Below, piece after piece: positions 8,573 to 16,425 of a stretch of 64,000 nucleotides of DNA (position 1 is its first letter; every line of letters starts with the position of its first letter). The position numbers and the translations under genes were made by a program. The notes under the pieces were generated by a model. That model did not search any database. It was not told where the DNA came from and saw only the letters and a program-made list of their open reading frames with translations. The DNA comes from Candidatus Schekmanbacteria bacterium (lineage in GTDB: Bacteria > Schekmanbacteria > GWA2-38-11 > J061). The DNA is taken from assembly GCA_016219965.1 (NCBI GenBank), contig JACRJM010000003.1:318299-382298 (forward strand). Direction: 5' to 3'.

Positions 8573-10366
8573 ATGGAAGACAAAGCAAAAACTTTATTAT
8601 CAAAATCTTCATTAAAAACAAATTACATTTATATTTTAATAATCATAACTGCCTTTGCTGTTTATATAAACACCCTTTTCAATGAATTTGTCTTCGATGA
8701 TGTTTCTTTAGTTGTAACAAATCCATGGATAAGAGATATCAAATACACTCCGGAAATTTTTTCTTCCGGGGCATGGTCTTTTGAAGGTAGAGATTCAAAT
8801 TACTATCGCCCAATGATTCATGTCATTTATATGCTGATTTATTACACTGCAGGACTTAAATCATCAGCATTCCATCTCGCAAATATAATCTTCCATACAG
8901 CCGCATCTCTTCTTGTGTTTCTCATAGCTGCGAAGCTCTCAGGAAATAATCTACCCTTCAGATATCTGTCACTTCCGCTGGCAACCGCCATGATGTTCGC
9001 AACTCATCCGGTCCATACAGAAGCGGTCGCATGGGTAGTTGGCATGTTTGATCTGTCATTTACGTTTTTTTATCTTCTGTCTTTCTACCTTTATATACAA
9101 TCCGAACAAAAATTTAACATGGCTTATATCATTTCCGTTGCATCATTCTTTCTTTCAGCCCTCTGCAAGGAGCCTGCATTGACACTTCCGGTAATTCTTG
9201 CCGCTTATGACTACTCAATGAGCGGGAAATCCTGGAAAACACGGAATATATGGGCAAGATATATTCCTTATGCTGCGGTAGTGGTGGTCTATCTTGTGCT
9301 GAGATACAATGCCCTCGGTGGCTTTTTTCCAATAGAAGCCTTAAGAGGAATGGGGCTTTATGATCGCCTTATAAATATAGTGGTTCTTTTCAGCGATTAT
9401 ATGGGAAAACTTTTTATCCCTATTAATCTTAATGCCTGGCATGTTTTTACCCGGGAAACATCTATGGCAACGGCAAGGGGGATAATATCCATTTCTATAC
9501 TGGGAGCGTTTCTGTTTTTGTTGTGGTTGTCGGCAAAAAAAAACCGTCTGATTTTTCTTTCTCTGTTAATGATTGCTGTCCCTCTTTTGCCTGCGCTCTA
9601 TATCTCTGCCCTGACACAGGGGAATGAAAATGTCTTTGCGGAAAGATATCTCTATCTTCCTTCTTTTGGTTTTACTCTTCTTGCCGGAATAATTATTGAG
9701 GCACTCGCTGAAAAGAAACAGAACCGCTTTACTCTCACAGCGACAATTCTTTCAGTCATAACTATTTTTTATTCAGCTGGTACCATAAGCAGGAATTTCG
9801 CATGGAAAGACAACTATACGCTTTGGTCAGATTCTGTCAAAAAATCGCCTAACAGCGCTAAAGCGCATGAACTTCTCGGATTCGCATTGCTTAAAAACGG
9901 AAAAACCGAAGACGGGAAACAGCATCTGCAAAGGGCATTGGAATTAAATCCTGACCTTCTGAACGAAACCATCAGCAAAGGAACCGGATATGCAAAGAAA
10001 GGATTTCTTAATAAAGCCGTCTTTGAATTTGTCGCTGCAATTGCTATAAAACCAGATTCAGCAGAGGCGCATTTCAATCTTGCCATTGCCTATGATTCGC
10101 TCGGGTGGAGTCAAATGGCAATAGACGAGTATAAAAAAACTTTAATTCTGTCACCCAAATTTGCTGAAGCACATAACAACTTAGGAATCCTGTATTCCAT
10201 CGCAGGATCTCTTGATGAGGCGTTGAGCCATTTTCAGGAAGCGGTCAGGTTAGATCCCTATGATCCTTCCTTCCATTACAATCTTGCAAGGGCATACGAT
10301 ATGAAAGGGTTTTCAGACCTCGCAGATTCGGAGAGAAAACTGGCACAAAAACTTGAGAGGAAATAA
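8573..10366 (+). CDS. TMTC-like GT-C membrane protein with C-terminal TPR repeats
   Basis: 597 residues. The N-terminal ~420 residues form a polytopic membrane domain. Its first external loop carries the GT-C diacidic motif as FNEFVFDDVSLVVTNPWI, and the SNYYRPM and THPVHTEAVAWVVG blocks follow, as in DUF1736/TMTC-type proteins. The C-terminal ~170 residues hold four or five TPR units (AKAHELLGFALLKNGKTEDG, AEAHFNLAIAYDSLG, AEAHNNLGILYSIAGS, PSFHYNLARAYDMKG). In eukaryotes TMTC proteins are O-mannosyltransferases. The bacterial members are mostly uncharacterised, so lipid-linked sugar transfer to exported proteins is an inference. Confidence 0.75.
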   Translation: MEDKAKTLLSKSSLKTNYIYILIIITAFAVYINTLFNEFVFDDVSLVVTNPWIRDIKYTPEIFSSGAWSFEGRDSNYYRPMIHVIYMLIYYTAGLKSSAFHLANIIFHTAASLLVFLIAAKLSGNNLPFRYLSLPLATAMMFATHPVHTEAVAWVVGMFDLSFTFFYLLSFYLYIQSEQKFNMAYIISVASFFLSALCKEPALTLPVILAAYDYSMSGKSWKTRNIWARYIPYAAVVVVYLVLRYNALGGFFPIEALRGMGLYDRLINIVVLFSDYMGKLFIPINLNAWHVFTRETSMATARGIISISILGAFLFLLWLSAKKNRLIFLSLLMIAVPLLPALYISALTQGNENVFAERYLYLPSFGFTLLAGIIIEALAEKKQNRFTLTATILSVITIFYSAGTISRNFAWKDNYTLWSDSVKKSPNSAKAHELLGFALLKNGKTEDGKQHLQRALELNPDLLNETISKGTGYAKKGFLNKAVFEFVAAIAIKPDSAEAHFNLAIAYDSLGWSQMAIDEYKKTLILSPKFAEAHNNLGILYSIAGSLDEALSHFQEAVRLDPYDPSFHYNLARAYDMKGFSDLADSERKLAQKLERK

Positions 10367-10402
10367 AGACAGGTTTTTAGATTTTTCCGTTGCCTTAACT
10401 TT

Positions 10403-12028
10403 CTAATTTATAGGATAACGCTTACTGTCGCCTGCTGTTGCTTTGTTGGCCAAGTTTATCACCTTGTTCTGTTCCAGCAGATTTTCTTTTATGAAAACGA
10501 ATTCATAGTACTTAAGGCCGGTAGTGTTGTTGTATTTTTTGACAAGTTTGAACTCTTTAAACCGTGGATCAGAAATAATGGCATTTGCTTCCGGTCCATG
10601 ATTGACTTGATCCCATTCATATGTTGTAAACACCACAGCGCCCGGTTTCTTAGAAAAGAAGTAGTTCACGCGATCCTCAATTGATGCCTTTTTATTGTGT
10701 GCCAAGAACTCATCGTTCAGACCGCCAAAGTCAATGGTCTTAAGCTCCGAGTAATATGGAATCACTCCTGCATCATTATGAACAATCAGCCACTCTGAAT
10801 CGGGTAATTGCTTTTTGATATACCGTCCCACTACATGATGCATCTCTGCCAAGCGTGTTTTGTAATTTAATGCAAAGGGCATTTCCTTACTGAACAACCA
10901 ATTCATATGGAAAGCAACCTGTATTAATAACGTTACACAAAGTCCGAGTATAATAGCAATATGCAGCAATGGCTTGCTTTGGCGGGTCAGTCGTGCAGTT
11001 TCATAAGATGCTGATAAGATCCAACCAAAAAGCACAAGTGCAATCGGATAGAGAGGTGCATAGAAGCGATAGGAGTAGTCCATACCCAAGTTTGAACGCA
11101 AATATTGTACAACAATGATTATACCAAATAATATAAGAGAACCAAGCGTTAGAAGATCATCTGTTTTCAGGAACTGCTGTTTCTGTTGGTGCTTAGCTAT
11201 TGTCTTATCACGGTAAACCATGCATGTAGAGACTACAAAGACCGCTGGAAGAAACAGATACTCTTTACAGAAAAACTTGAGGTCAGAAAAACTTCTGTAA
11301 ACGAATGAAGCATCTTGTTTGGCATAGAAAGTGTTCGGCAATAGATAACCGTAGTATTGCCATCGCCATACAAAATAAAAGATTCCAGGAAGTATCAGAA
11401 GAAATAAGCTGGAAATAACAAATTTTCGCCGTGATGTGATACGAAGCAATGCTGTACCACTTAGAATGCACATTACAATAACAGTATATATTGCGCCCTC
11501 GGGACGACAAAGGGATAATGCAAACAATGATAATGCAATAGCTGAATAATGGACGAAGGAAGACGAGCGCAAACTAACTATAGTATGTAATTGAAGTGAA
11601 GATACTAAAAGTAAAGCGATAAAAGGTAATGTTTCTAGACCGCTAAAGACATGTGTGTAGATAAAAGGTGCTGTAACAAAAAGAAGAAGCATAGAAAGGT
11701 AAATGAAAAATCTTGAGCAAAAACGAGTCAGGATATTGTGGAGAGTGATAAGCACAACTAAGAAGGATAGAATACCTATTAAGTGGGACATCAGTTTCGG
11801 GGTAATGCCTAAATTCAGACCTAGTGCAATTCCCAGAGGCATGAGTATGCCGGTATATCCTTCAACCGGATTTTCTCCAATATTGTAGGTGAATTCTCCA
11901 TAATTGATAAAATTGTATGCGTATCGAAAGGAGATAAAGGCATCATCAACTACCCACTTAGGGAATATCGACAGTATCAGTAGGACAATAATGGCGACAG
12001 TAACGTATACAACATGATGCTTCTTCAT
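10403..12028 (-). CDS. GT-C family membrane glycosyltransferase
   Basis: 541-residue polytopic membrane protein. After the first membrane helix comes WVVDDAFISFRYAYNFINYG and then NIGENPVEGYTG. This is the DDAFI-RYA...VEGYT block of a GT-C subgroup that includes arabinofuranosyl- and mannosyltransferase-like enzymes using polyprenyl-phosphate sugars. About ten more hydrophobic segments follow, then a ~150-residue soluble C-terminal part (DFGGLNDEFLAHNKK, FFSKKPGAVVFTTYEWDQ). It is convergent with the TMTC-like gene and separated from it by 36 bp. Acceptor and sugar are unknown. Confidence 0.72.
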   Translation of the reverse strand: MKKHHVVYVTVAIIVLLILSIFPKWVVDDAFISFRYAYNFINYGEFTYNIGENPVEGYTGILMPLGIALGLNLGITPKLMSHLIGILSFLVVLITLHNILTRFCSRFFIYLSMLLLFVTAPFIYTHVFSGLETLPFIALLLVSSLQLHTIVSLRSSSFVHYSAIALSLFALSLCRPEGAIYTVIVMCILSGTALLRITSRRKFVISSLFLLILPGIFYFVWRWQYYGYLLPNTFYAKQDASFVYRSFSDLKFFCKEYLFLPAVFVVSTCMVYRDKTIAKHQQKQQFLKTDDLLTLGSLILFGIIIVVQYLRSNLGMDYSYRFYAPLYPIALVLFGWILSASYETARLTRQSKPLLHIAIILGLCVTLLIQVAFHMNWLFSKEMPFALNYKTRLAEMHHVVGRYIKKQLPDSEWLIVHNDAGVIPYYSELKTIDFGGLNDEFLAHNKKASIEDRVNYFFSKKPGAVVFTTYEWDQVNHGPEANAIISDPRFKEFKLVKKYNNTTGLKYYEFVFIKENLLEQNKVINLANKATAGDSKRYPIN

Positions 12029-12578
12029 AAAGTACTCTTCCCCTATTTATTAAGCTACATTTAAAGAAGTGCGTTACTAATGGGTAAGCTGGAATTTATA
12101 ATCTGCAACCCCTTCATGCATACCAGTTAGTTATTTCCATTCTGTAATCGTAAAGCCCCATAGGTACTTTCTGCTTAATAACCATTTGAAGTAAAAGCAA
12201 ATCGTATGCCATATTTTTTAATATATGATTAACTTATTGATATTTAATTTCTTTTAATGATTTTCTTATATTGAAAGAAAATTTGGATCAGCAATAGTGT
12301 CTAATTTTTCGACATATTTATCTAATTGTTTTTATAACATATTGAAATATATAGATATAGGTATGTACATAAATCCGACATTGATTTATTTTGTTATTAT
12401 TGGCTCTTTATATATTATTTTAGATAATAAAAATCTTAACTCTTTATTTAGTATTGCCATTACTGCTGGAGAGAAAACGATAATATAAATTTTCATAACA
12501 TTAAAAATTTAAATCAATTCTAGAGACTGCTATTATTTTTGTTGAATTTTAACTTCATTTCAGGTTTATCATAGGAAC
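12029..12578. other. AT-rich intergenic stretch without a convincing gene
   Basis: About 550 bases, strongly AT-rich. A reading frame of 63 codons from a GTG at 12297 exists (12297-12488, one hydrophobic segment). It has no ribosome binding site and its composition is simply that of the AT-rich DNA, so I do not call it. The stretch should hold the promoters of the divergent glycosyltransferase and nadK genes. I see no clear -35/-10 pair, hairpin or repeat. Confidence 0.5.
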
Positions 12579-13466
12579 ATGAAATCTGATGAAAAAAAGG
12601 AAGAGTTTAAACTCATAGGAATAGTTTCAAAGCCCCTTAAAGATAAAAACATCTCTGTCTTAAATGCCCTGATAAAATGGCTTGAAGAAAAGGGGAAAAA
12701 AGTTTTCCTCGACAAGGACACCGCATCGTTTGCTGAGAATTTCAAGGGGACTGTATGCCGCAAGTCAGACCTGCCAAATCAAGTTGACTTAATCATCGTG
12801 CTTGGAGGTGACGGGACATTTCTCAGCGTTGCCCGCATAGTCATAAAAAAGAACATCCCGATTCTTGGAGTAAATCTCGGCAGTCTCGGATTCCTTACAG
12901 AGACTCCTCTTGAGAACATGTACAATTCCCTTGATGCGGTGTTTACCGGACAATACAAGACAGACCAGAGGTTGATGCTGCGCGCCCATGTCCACAGGCA
13001 GGGAGAGAGGATTGCAGAATATACAGCATTAAATGACATAGTCATCAACAAGGGAGCCATAGCCCGAATAATCACCATGTCAACCTATGTTGACCATAAA
13101 TTCGTTACCACATACAGGGCTGACGGCCTGATAATATCAAGCCCCACAGGTTCAACCGCTTATTCCCTTGCCGCAGGCGGACCCATAATCTATCCTGACC
13201 TTGATGTTATAGTCGTATCACCAATATGTCCTCATTCACTGGGGAACCGAAGCATAGTCATTCCTGCTTCATGCTCGATTGAAGTAACCCTTGAATCACA
13301 GACTGAGGACGTATTTCTCACGCTTGACGGGCAGGTGGGCTTTACATTAAGGGCAAACGATGTGGTAGAAATAAAGAAGGCTGATACTACCATAAAGCTG
13401 ATACAGAACCTTGACAGGAATTATTTTGAAATTTTAAGAACCAAACTCGGCTGGGGAGACTCATAA
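12579..13466 (+). CDS. nadK: NAD kinase
   Basis: Phosphorylates NAD to NADP with ATP or polyphosphate. 295 residues, normal. Family motifs: GGDGTFLSVAR (the GGDG phosphate-binding motif), GVNLGSLGFLTE, and GSTAYSLAAGGPI. The conserved NE/D loop appears as TALNDIVINKG and the C-terminal block as DVFLTLDGQVGF. It precedes recN by 16 bp on the same strand, an arrangement common in many bacteria, so the two are probably co-transcribed. Confidence 0.96.
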   Translation: MKSDEKKEEFKLIGIVSKPLKDKNISVLNALIKWLEEKGKKVFLDKDTASFAENFKGTVCRKSDLPNQVDLIIVLGGDGTFLSVARIVIKKNIPILGVNLGSLGFLTETPLENMYNSLDAVFTGQYKTDQRLMLRAHVHRQGERIAEYTALNDIVINKGAIARIITMSTYVDHKFVTTYRADGLIISSPTGSTAYSLAAGGPIIYPDLDVIVVSPICPHSLGNRSIVIPASCSIEVTLESQTEDVFLTLDGQVGFTLRANDVVEIKKADTTIKLIQNLDRNYFEILRTKLGWGDS

Positions 13467-13482
13467 GAGCAGAGAGGGACTC

Positions 13483-15147
13483 ATGCTTGCCGAACTCGCA
13501 ATAAAGAATTTTGCCATAATCGAAGACCTTACTATTTCGTTTAAATCCGGTCTTAATATCCTTACAGGGGAAACAGGGGCCGGAAAATCCATAATAATTG
13601 ATGCCCTCATGTTTGTTCTTGGGAGCCGCGCCTCGCAGGACTTCATCAGGACAGGAGCTGATTGCCTTACAGTGGAAGCCGCATTTGATATTGGCAGTGC
13701 GCATCCGTTGCTCTCAGTACTTTCTGAATCAGGCATTGAAAGCTCTCCGGCGGAACCGCTTTTTATAAAAAGGGATTTCTCGTCCAACGGGAAAAGCTCA
13801 ATATTCATCAACAACCAGCGCTGTACTCTCTCTGTCCTCACAAAGATAGGGGAGTTGCTCGTTGACATACACGGCCAGAACACGCACCAGCAGATATTAA
13901 GGCAGGACCGCCAGCTTGAAGTGATTGATTCCTACGGTGCACTTCAAAATGAGCGGAGCGAAGTGGAAAAAACATACAGGGAACTTGCAAAAATTAAAAA
14001 AGAAATGGAAGAGCTGAAGACTGATCTTGCAGTAAGGAAAGAGAAGGAAGAGCTCTTAAGGTTTCAGGTTGACGAGATAGCAAAATCTGATTTAAAGCCC
14101 GGCGAAGAAGCGGAGCTTGAAGCTGAAAGGCTTATCCTCAAGAATGCTCTTTCCATAGTTGACGCTGCCTCAAAATCAGCGGCAGTCCTTTACGAAGTTG
14201 ACGGCTCTGCATTCTCAAACATCGGGGAGTGCATAGCGATTTTAAAACAGCAGGCAGGATTTGACCAGAGGCTTTCCCCACTCATATCAAGGCTTTCCGG
14301 AGCTTCGGCTGAGATAGATGACATCGCCCGCGAGCTTAAAGGTTATGCCGAGTCAATAAACTTTGATGAAGCGCGGCTTGAAGAAATAGATGAAAGGATT
14401 GCAGCTCTCCAGAAGCTTAAAAGAAAATATAATGCCGGGATAGACGAGATACTTGCGATGAAGGATGCAAAGGAAAGTGAAATAGGGAAACTTGCATTTG
14501 ATACTACGAAGCTTCACGAGCTTGTTGATGCTGAAAAAATTGCTGAGAAAAAGCTGAGAGAGCTTTCGCTTTCGCTTTCTAAAAAAAGGAAATCAGTCGC
14601 CTCAGGGATTGAAAAGAAGATATGTGAAGAGCTTTCCTTTCTCAAGATGAACAAGGCGCAGTTTAAGATTGCCTTTAACGGTGATGAAAGCTCATTTTCA
14701 GGGAAGGGGATTGATTCTGTAAATTTCCTCATCTCGCCAAATCAGGGGGAGGAATTAAAATCTCTCGCGAGCATTGCATCAGGAGGAGAGATTTCAAGGT
14801 TCATGCTTGCCGTGCGCTCCATACTTGCCAAATCCTATGACATACCTGTAGTCGTCTTTGACGAGATAGATGCAGGGATAGGCGGGGCAGTTGCAGAAAA
14901 AGTCGGGGAGAAATTAAAGAGTGTTGCAAAAGAGAGGCAGGTTCTCTGTATTACGCACTTTCCGCAGATTGCACGGTTTGCCGCAACACACTTCCACATC
15001 GAAAAGGTCGCAAAAAAAGGGAGGACTGCAACTACAGTTTCCGAACTCTCGCATAAAGAGCGCGTTGAAGAACTGGCAAAGATGCTTGGCGGCGAGAAAG
15101 TATCAGAGATTTCCCGAAAACATGCTGAAGAAATGCTGAGAGGGTAG
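13483..15147 (+). CDS. recN: DNA repair protein RecN
   Basis: SMC-like ATPase of double-strand-break repair. 554 residues. N-terminal Walker A GETGAGKSIIIDAL (about 29-42), then the signature region (NTHQQILRQDRQL). Two long coiled-coil stretches surround a central part. The C-terminal ATPase half has the ABC signature LASIASGGEISRFMLA, Walker B VVFDEIDAGIGG, and the CITHFPQIA H-loop. All motifs needed for activity are intact. It follows nadK closely. The 3' flank carries a REP-like double palindrome. Confidence 0.97.
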   Translation: MLAELAIKNFAIIEDLTISFKSGLNILTGETGAGKSIIIDALMFVLGSRASQDFIRTGADCLTVEAAFDIGSAHPLLSVLSESGIESSPAEPLFIKRDFSSNGKSSIFINNQRCTLSVLTKIGELLVDIHGQNTHQQILRQDRQLEVIDSYGALQNERSEVEKTYRELAKIKKEMEELKTDLAVRKEKEELLRFQVDEIAKSDLKPGEEAELEAERLILKNALSIVDAASKSAAVLYEVDGSAFSNIGECIAILKQQAGFDQRLSPLISRLSGASAEIDDIARELKGYAESINFDEARLEEIDERIAALQKLKRKYNAGIDEILAMKDAKESEIGKLAFDTTKLHELVDAEKIAEKKLRELSLSLSKKRKSVASGIEKKICEELSFLKMNKAQFKIAFNGDESSFSGKGIDSVNFLISPNQGEELKSLASIASGGEISRFMLAVRSILAKSYDIPVVVFDEIDAGIGGAVAEKVGEKLKSVAKERQVLCITHFPQIARFAATHFHIEKVAKKGRTATTVSELSHKERVEELAKMLGGEKVSEISRKHAEEMLRG

Positions 15148-15184
15148 GTTCGCAGGAATTGATTCTATGAGAAGCTGTTCACCT

Positions 15185-15253
15185 GTAGGGTTTGCTCCCC
15201 GAGCAAACCACTTATCTATTTAATTATCAGTTCGTTCGGGGAACGAACCCTAC
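15185..15253. repeat. REP-like inverted pair (BIME-type) downstream of recN
   Basis: Two palindromes face each other. The left begins with GTAG (15185-15188) followed by a hairpin with 9-bp stem GGTTTGCTC / GAGCAAACC and CCC loop (15189-15209). The right is GTTCGTTC / GAACGAAC with GGG loop (15230-15248) and ends in CTAC (15250-15253), which is GTAG on the other strand. The two units match over 24 bases apart from four transitions, and each change is compensated within its own stem. A 5' GTAG tetranucleotide beside a hairpin is the hallmark of REP sequences mobilised by REP-associated tyrosine transposases. Confidence 0.65.
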
Positions 15254-15285
15254 AAAAAGCACGCAAAAGAAGGAACAGATAAACC

Positions 15286-16125
15286 TTATCCCTTGTATAT
15301 AACCGTCCCTACATTCTCACCTTCAAGTGCTCTGGTGATATTCCCCTTCTCAAGGCCGTTTATTACCTGAATTTTATTTATCACTTCGCTGTTATTTAAT
15401 ATTTCAAGACAGGGGCGCTCGACTATGAGGTCATCAAGATCTTTTGCCATAAGCTCAGACACTGTTATCTCGGAAATGAATTTCAACTTTTTATTCCCGG
15501 ATTTTTTCTTAGGGTCATCAGTATAAAGACCTTTTTCATCCTTAACGTATATGCAGCTTTTGGCCCCGATAAGGTCGGCTATTATGATGGCACCCACGTC
15601 TGTGCGGTGTAAAGGTATTCTGCCTTTTGCGGGAGGTATGGCAAAGTAATCATAAGGGGGCATGGCATGCATGACAGGAATGCAGTCCTGTGTGAAATAA
15701 TTAGGGAGCTTTACCACTTCATCATGATGAATCTTTATCCCGCCCCATGGAGAGAGAAGCGTTGCAAGTAGAAGTGCATTCTGCTCTGAAATGGAACTGC
15801 CAAACTTCGCAATTATGCCGGTCGGCATTCCAAGCTCAAGCCCAATGGAATAGATGTGACGGCTTCGGGTTCCCCCTCCTGTCATCAAAAGCATCCTGTG
15901 GTCATTCTTATTTGCGACAATCTCCCTTACAATTTGTGGAAGCGCCTGTGCGCCACGGTCACAAATAGACTGGCCGCCAATCTTTATGACATTAACATCA
16001 GGAAAGAATCTCTGCCGGGGTGCCATCTTAAGCCCATCAATTAATGATTTGCTTACAAGACTTTCTCCCATGAGCCTGCTTTTTACATGCAGCCTTTTGC
16101 CGTTCCTTTCACGTATCAGCGCCAT
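15286..16125 (-). CDS. Molybdenum storage protein (MoSto) subunit homologue, amino-acid-kinase fold
   Basis: About 279 residues. The sequence follows the MoSto alpha/beta subunits of Azotobacter closely along its length: LPD.TVIKIGGQS-like VNVIKIGGQSICDRGAQAL, LLMTGGGTRSRHIYSIGLELG, MPTGIIAKFGSS, AMPPYDYF.IPPAKGRIPLHRTD.GA, CIYVKDEKGLYTDDP, and QVINGLEKGNITRALEGENVGT. MoSto packs polyoxomolybdate or -tungstate clusters inside an ATP-driven cage. The related UMP kinase is less likely because the HRTD and PPY blocks are MoSto-like. I prefer the ATG at 16125 behind GAGGGG over the in-frame TTG three bases upstream. Only one subunit gene is present, so a homo-oligomer is possible. The small gene 16135-16353 lies just upstream. 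Confidence 0.78.
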   Translation of the reverse strand: MALIRERNGKRLHVKSRLMGESLVSKSLIDGLKMAPRQRFFPDVNVIKIGGQSICDRGAQALPQIVREIVANKNDHRMLLMTGGGTRSRHIYSIGLELGMPTGIIAKFGSSISEQNALLLATLLSPWGGIKIHHDEVVKLPNYFTQDCIPVMHAMPPYDYFAIPPAKGRIPLHRTDVGAIIIADLIGAKSCIYVKDEKGLYTDDPKKKSGNKKLKFISEITVSELMAKDLDDLIVERPCLEILNNSEVINKIQVINGLEKGNITRALEGENVGTVIYKG

Positions 16126-16134
16126 CAAATCCCC

Positions 16135-16353
16135 TCATTTTGCTTTCTTTTTTGCCTTCTTCCCTGAAACTACGCTTTTAAGATAAACTACTTTCGCCCC
16201 AACTGTATCCGCAATCTGTTCAAGCTCCTGTTTGCGAAGATGTTCAGCATGAATTTTAAGATCAACACCTGAGACAGCAATGAGTTTGTATCGCGGATGT
16301 TTTTCTTTTTCGCCAACCTTAGTTCTTTCCCGGCAAAATATATTACCAGCCAT
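16135..16353 (-). CDS. Small basic protein upstream of MoSto homologue, unknown function
   Basis: 72 residues starting MAGNIFCRERTKVGEKEKHP and ending in a lysine-rich tail (SGKKAKKKAK). The middle (YKLIAVSGVDLKIHAEHLRKQELEQIADTVGAKVVYLKSV) reads as an alternating strand-helix-strand fold. It has a strong ribosome binding site (AAAGGAGG), so it is a real gene. It lies 9 bp ahead of the MoSto start and must be co-transcribed with it. A role as an accessory or regulatory partner is only an inference from position. No family recognised. Confidence 0.65.
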   Translation of the reverse strand: MAGNIFCRERTKVGEKEKHPRYKLIAVSGVDLKIHAEHLRKQELEQIADTVGAKVVYLKSVVSGKKAKKKAK

Positions 16354-16425
16354 GATCTGCCTCCTTTAAAAAAAAGCCTTCCTTCAGTTTCCACCTTTTA
16401 TTTTTTGTGCTTCGATTTCTTTATA

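Noticed and set aside
12297-12488. 63-codon frame with one hydrophobic stretch
   Set aside because: GTG start without a binding site, in a very AT-rich gap where chance hydrophobic frames are expected; no recognisable motif.
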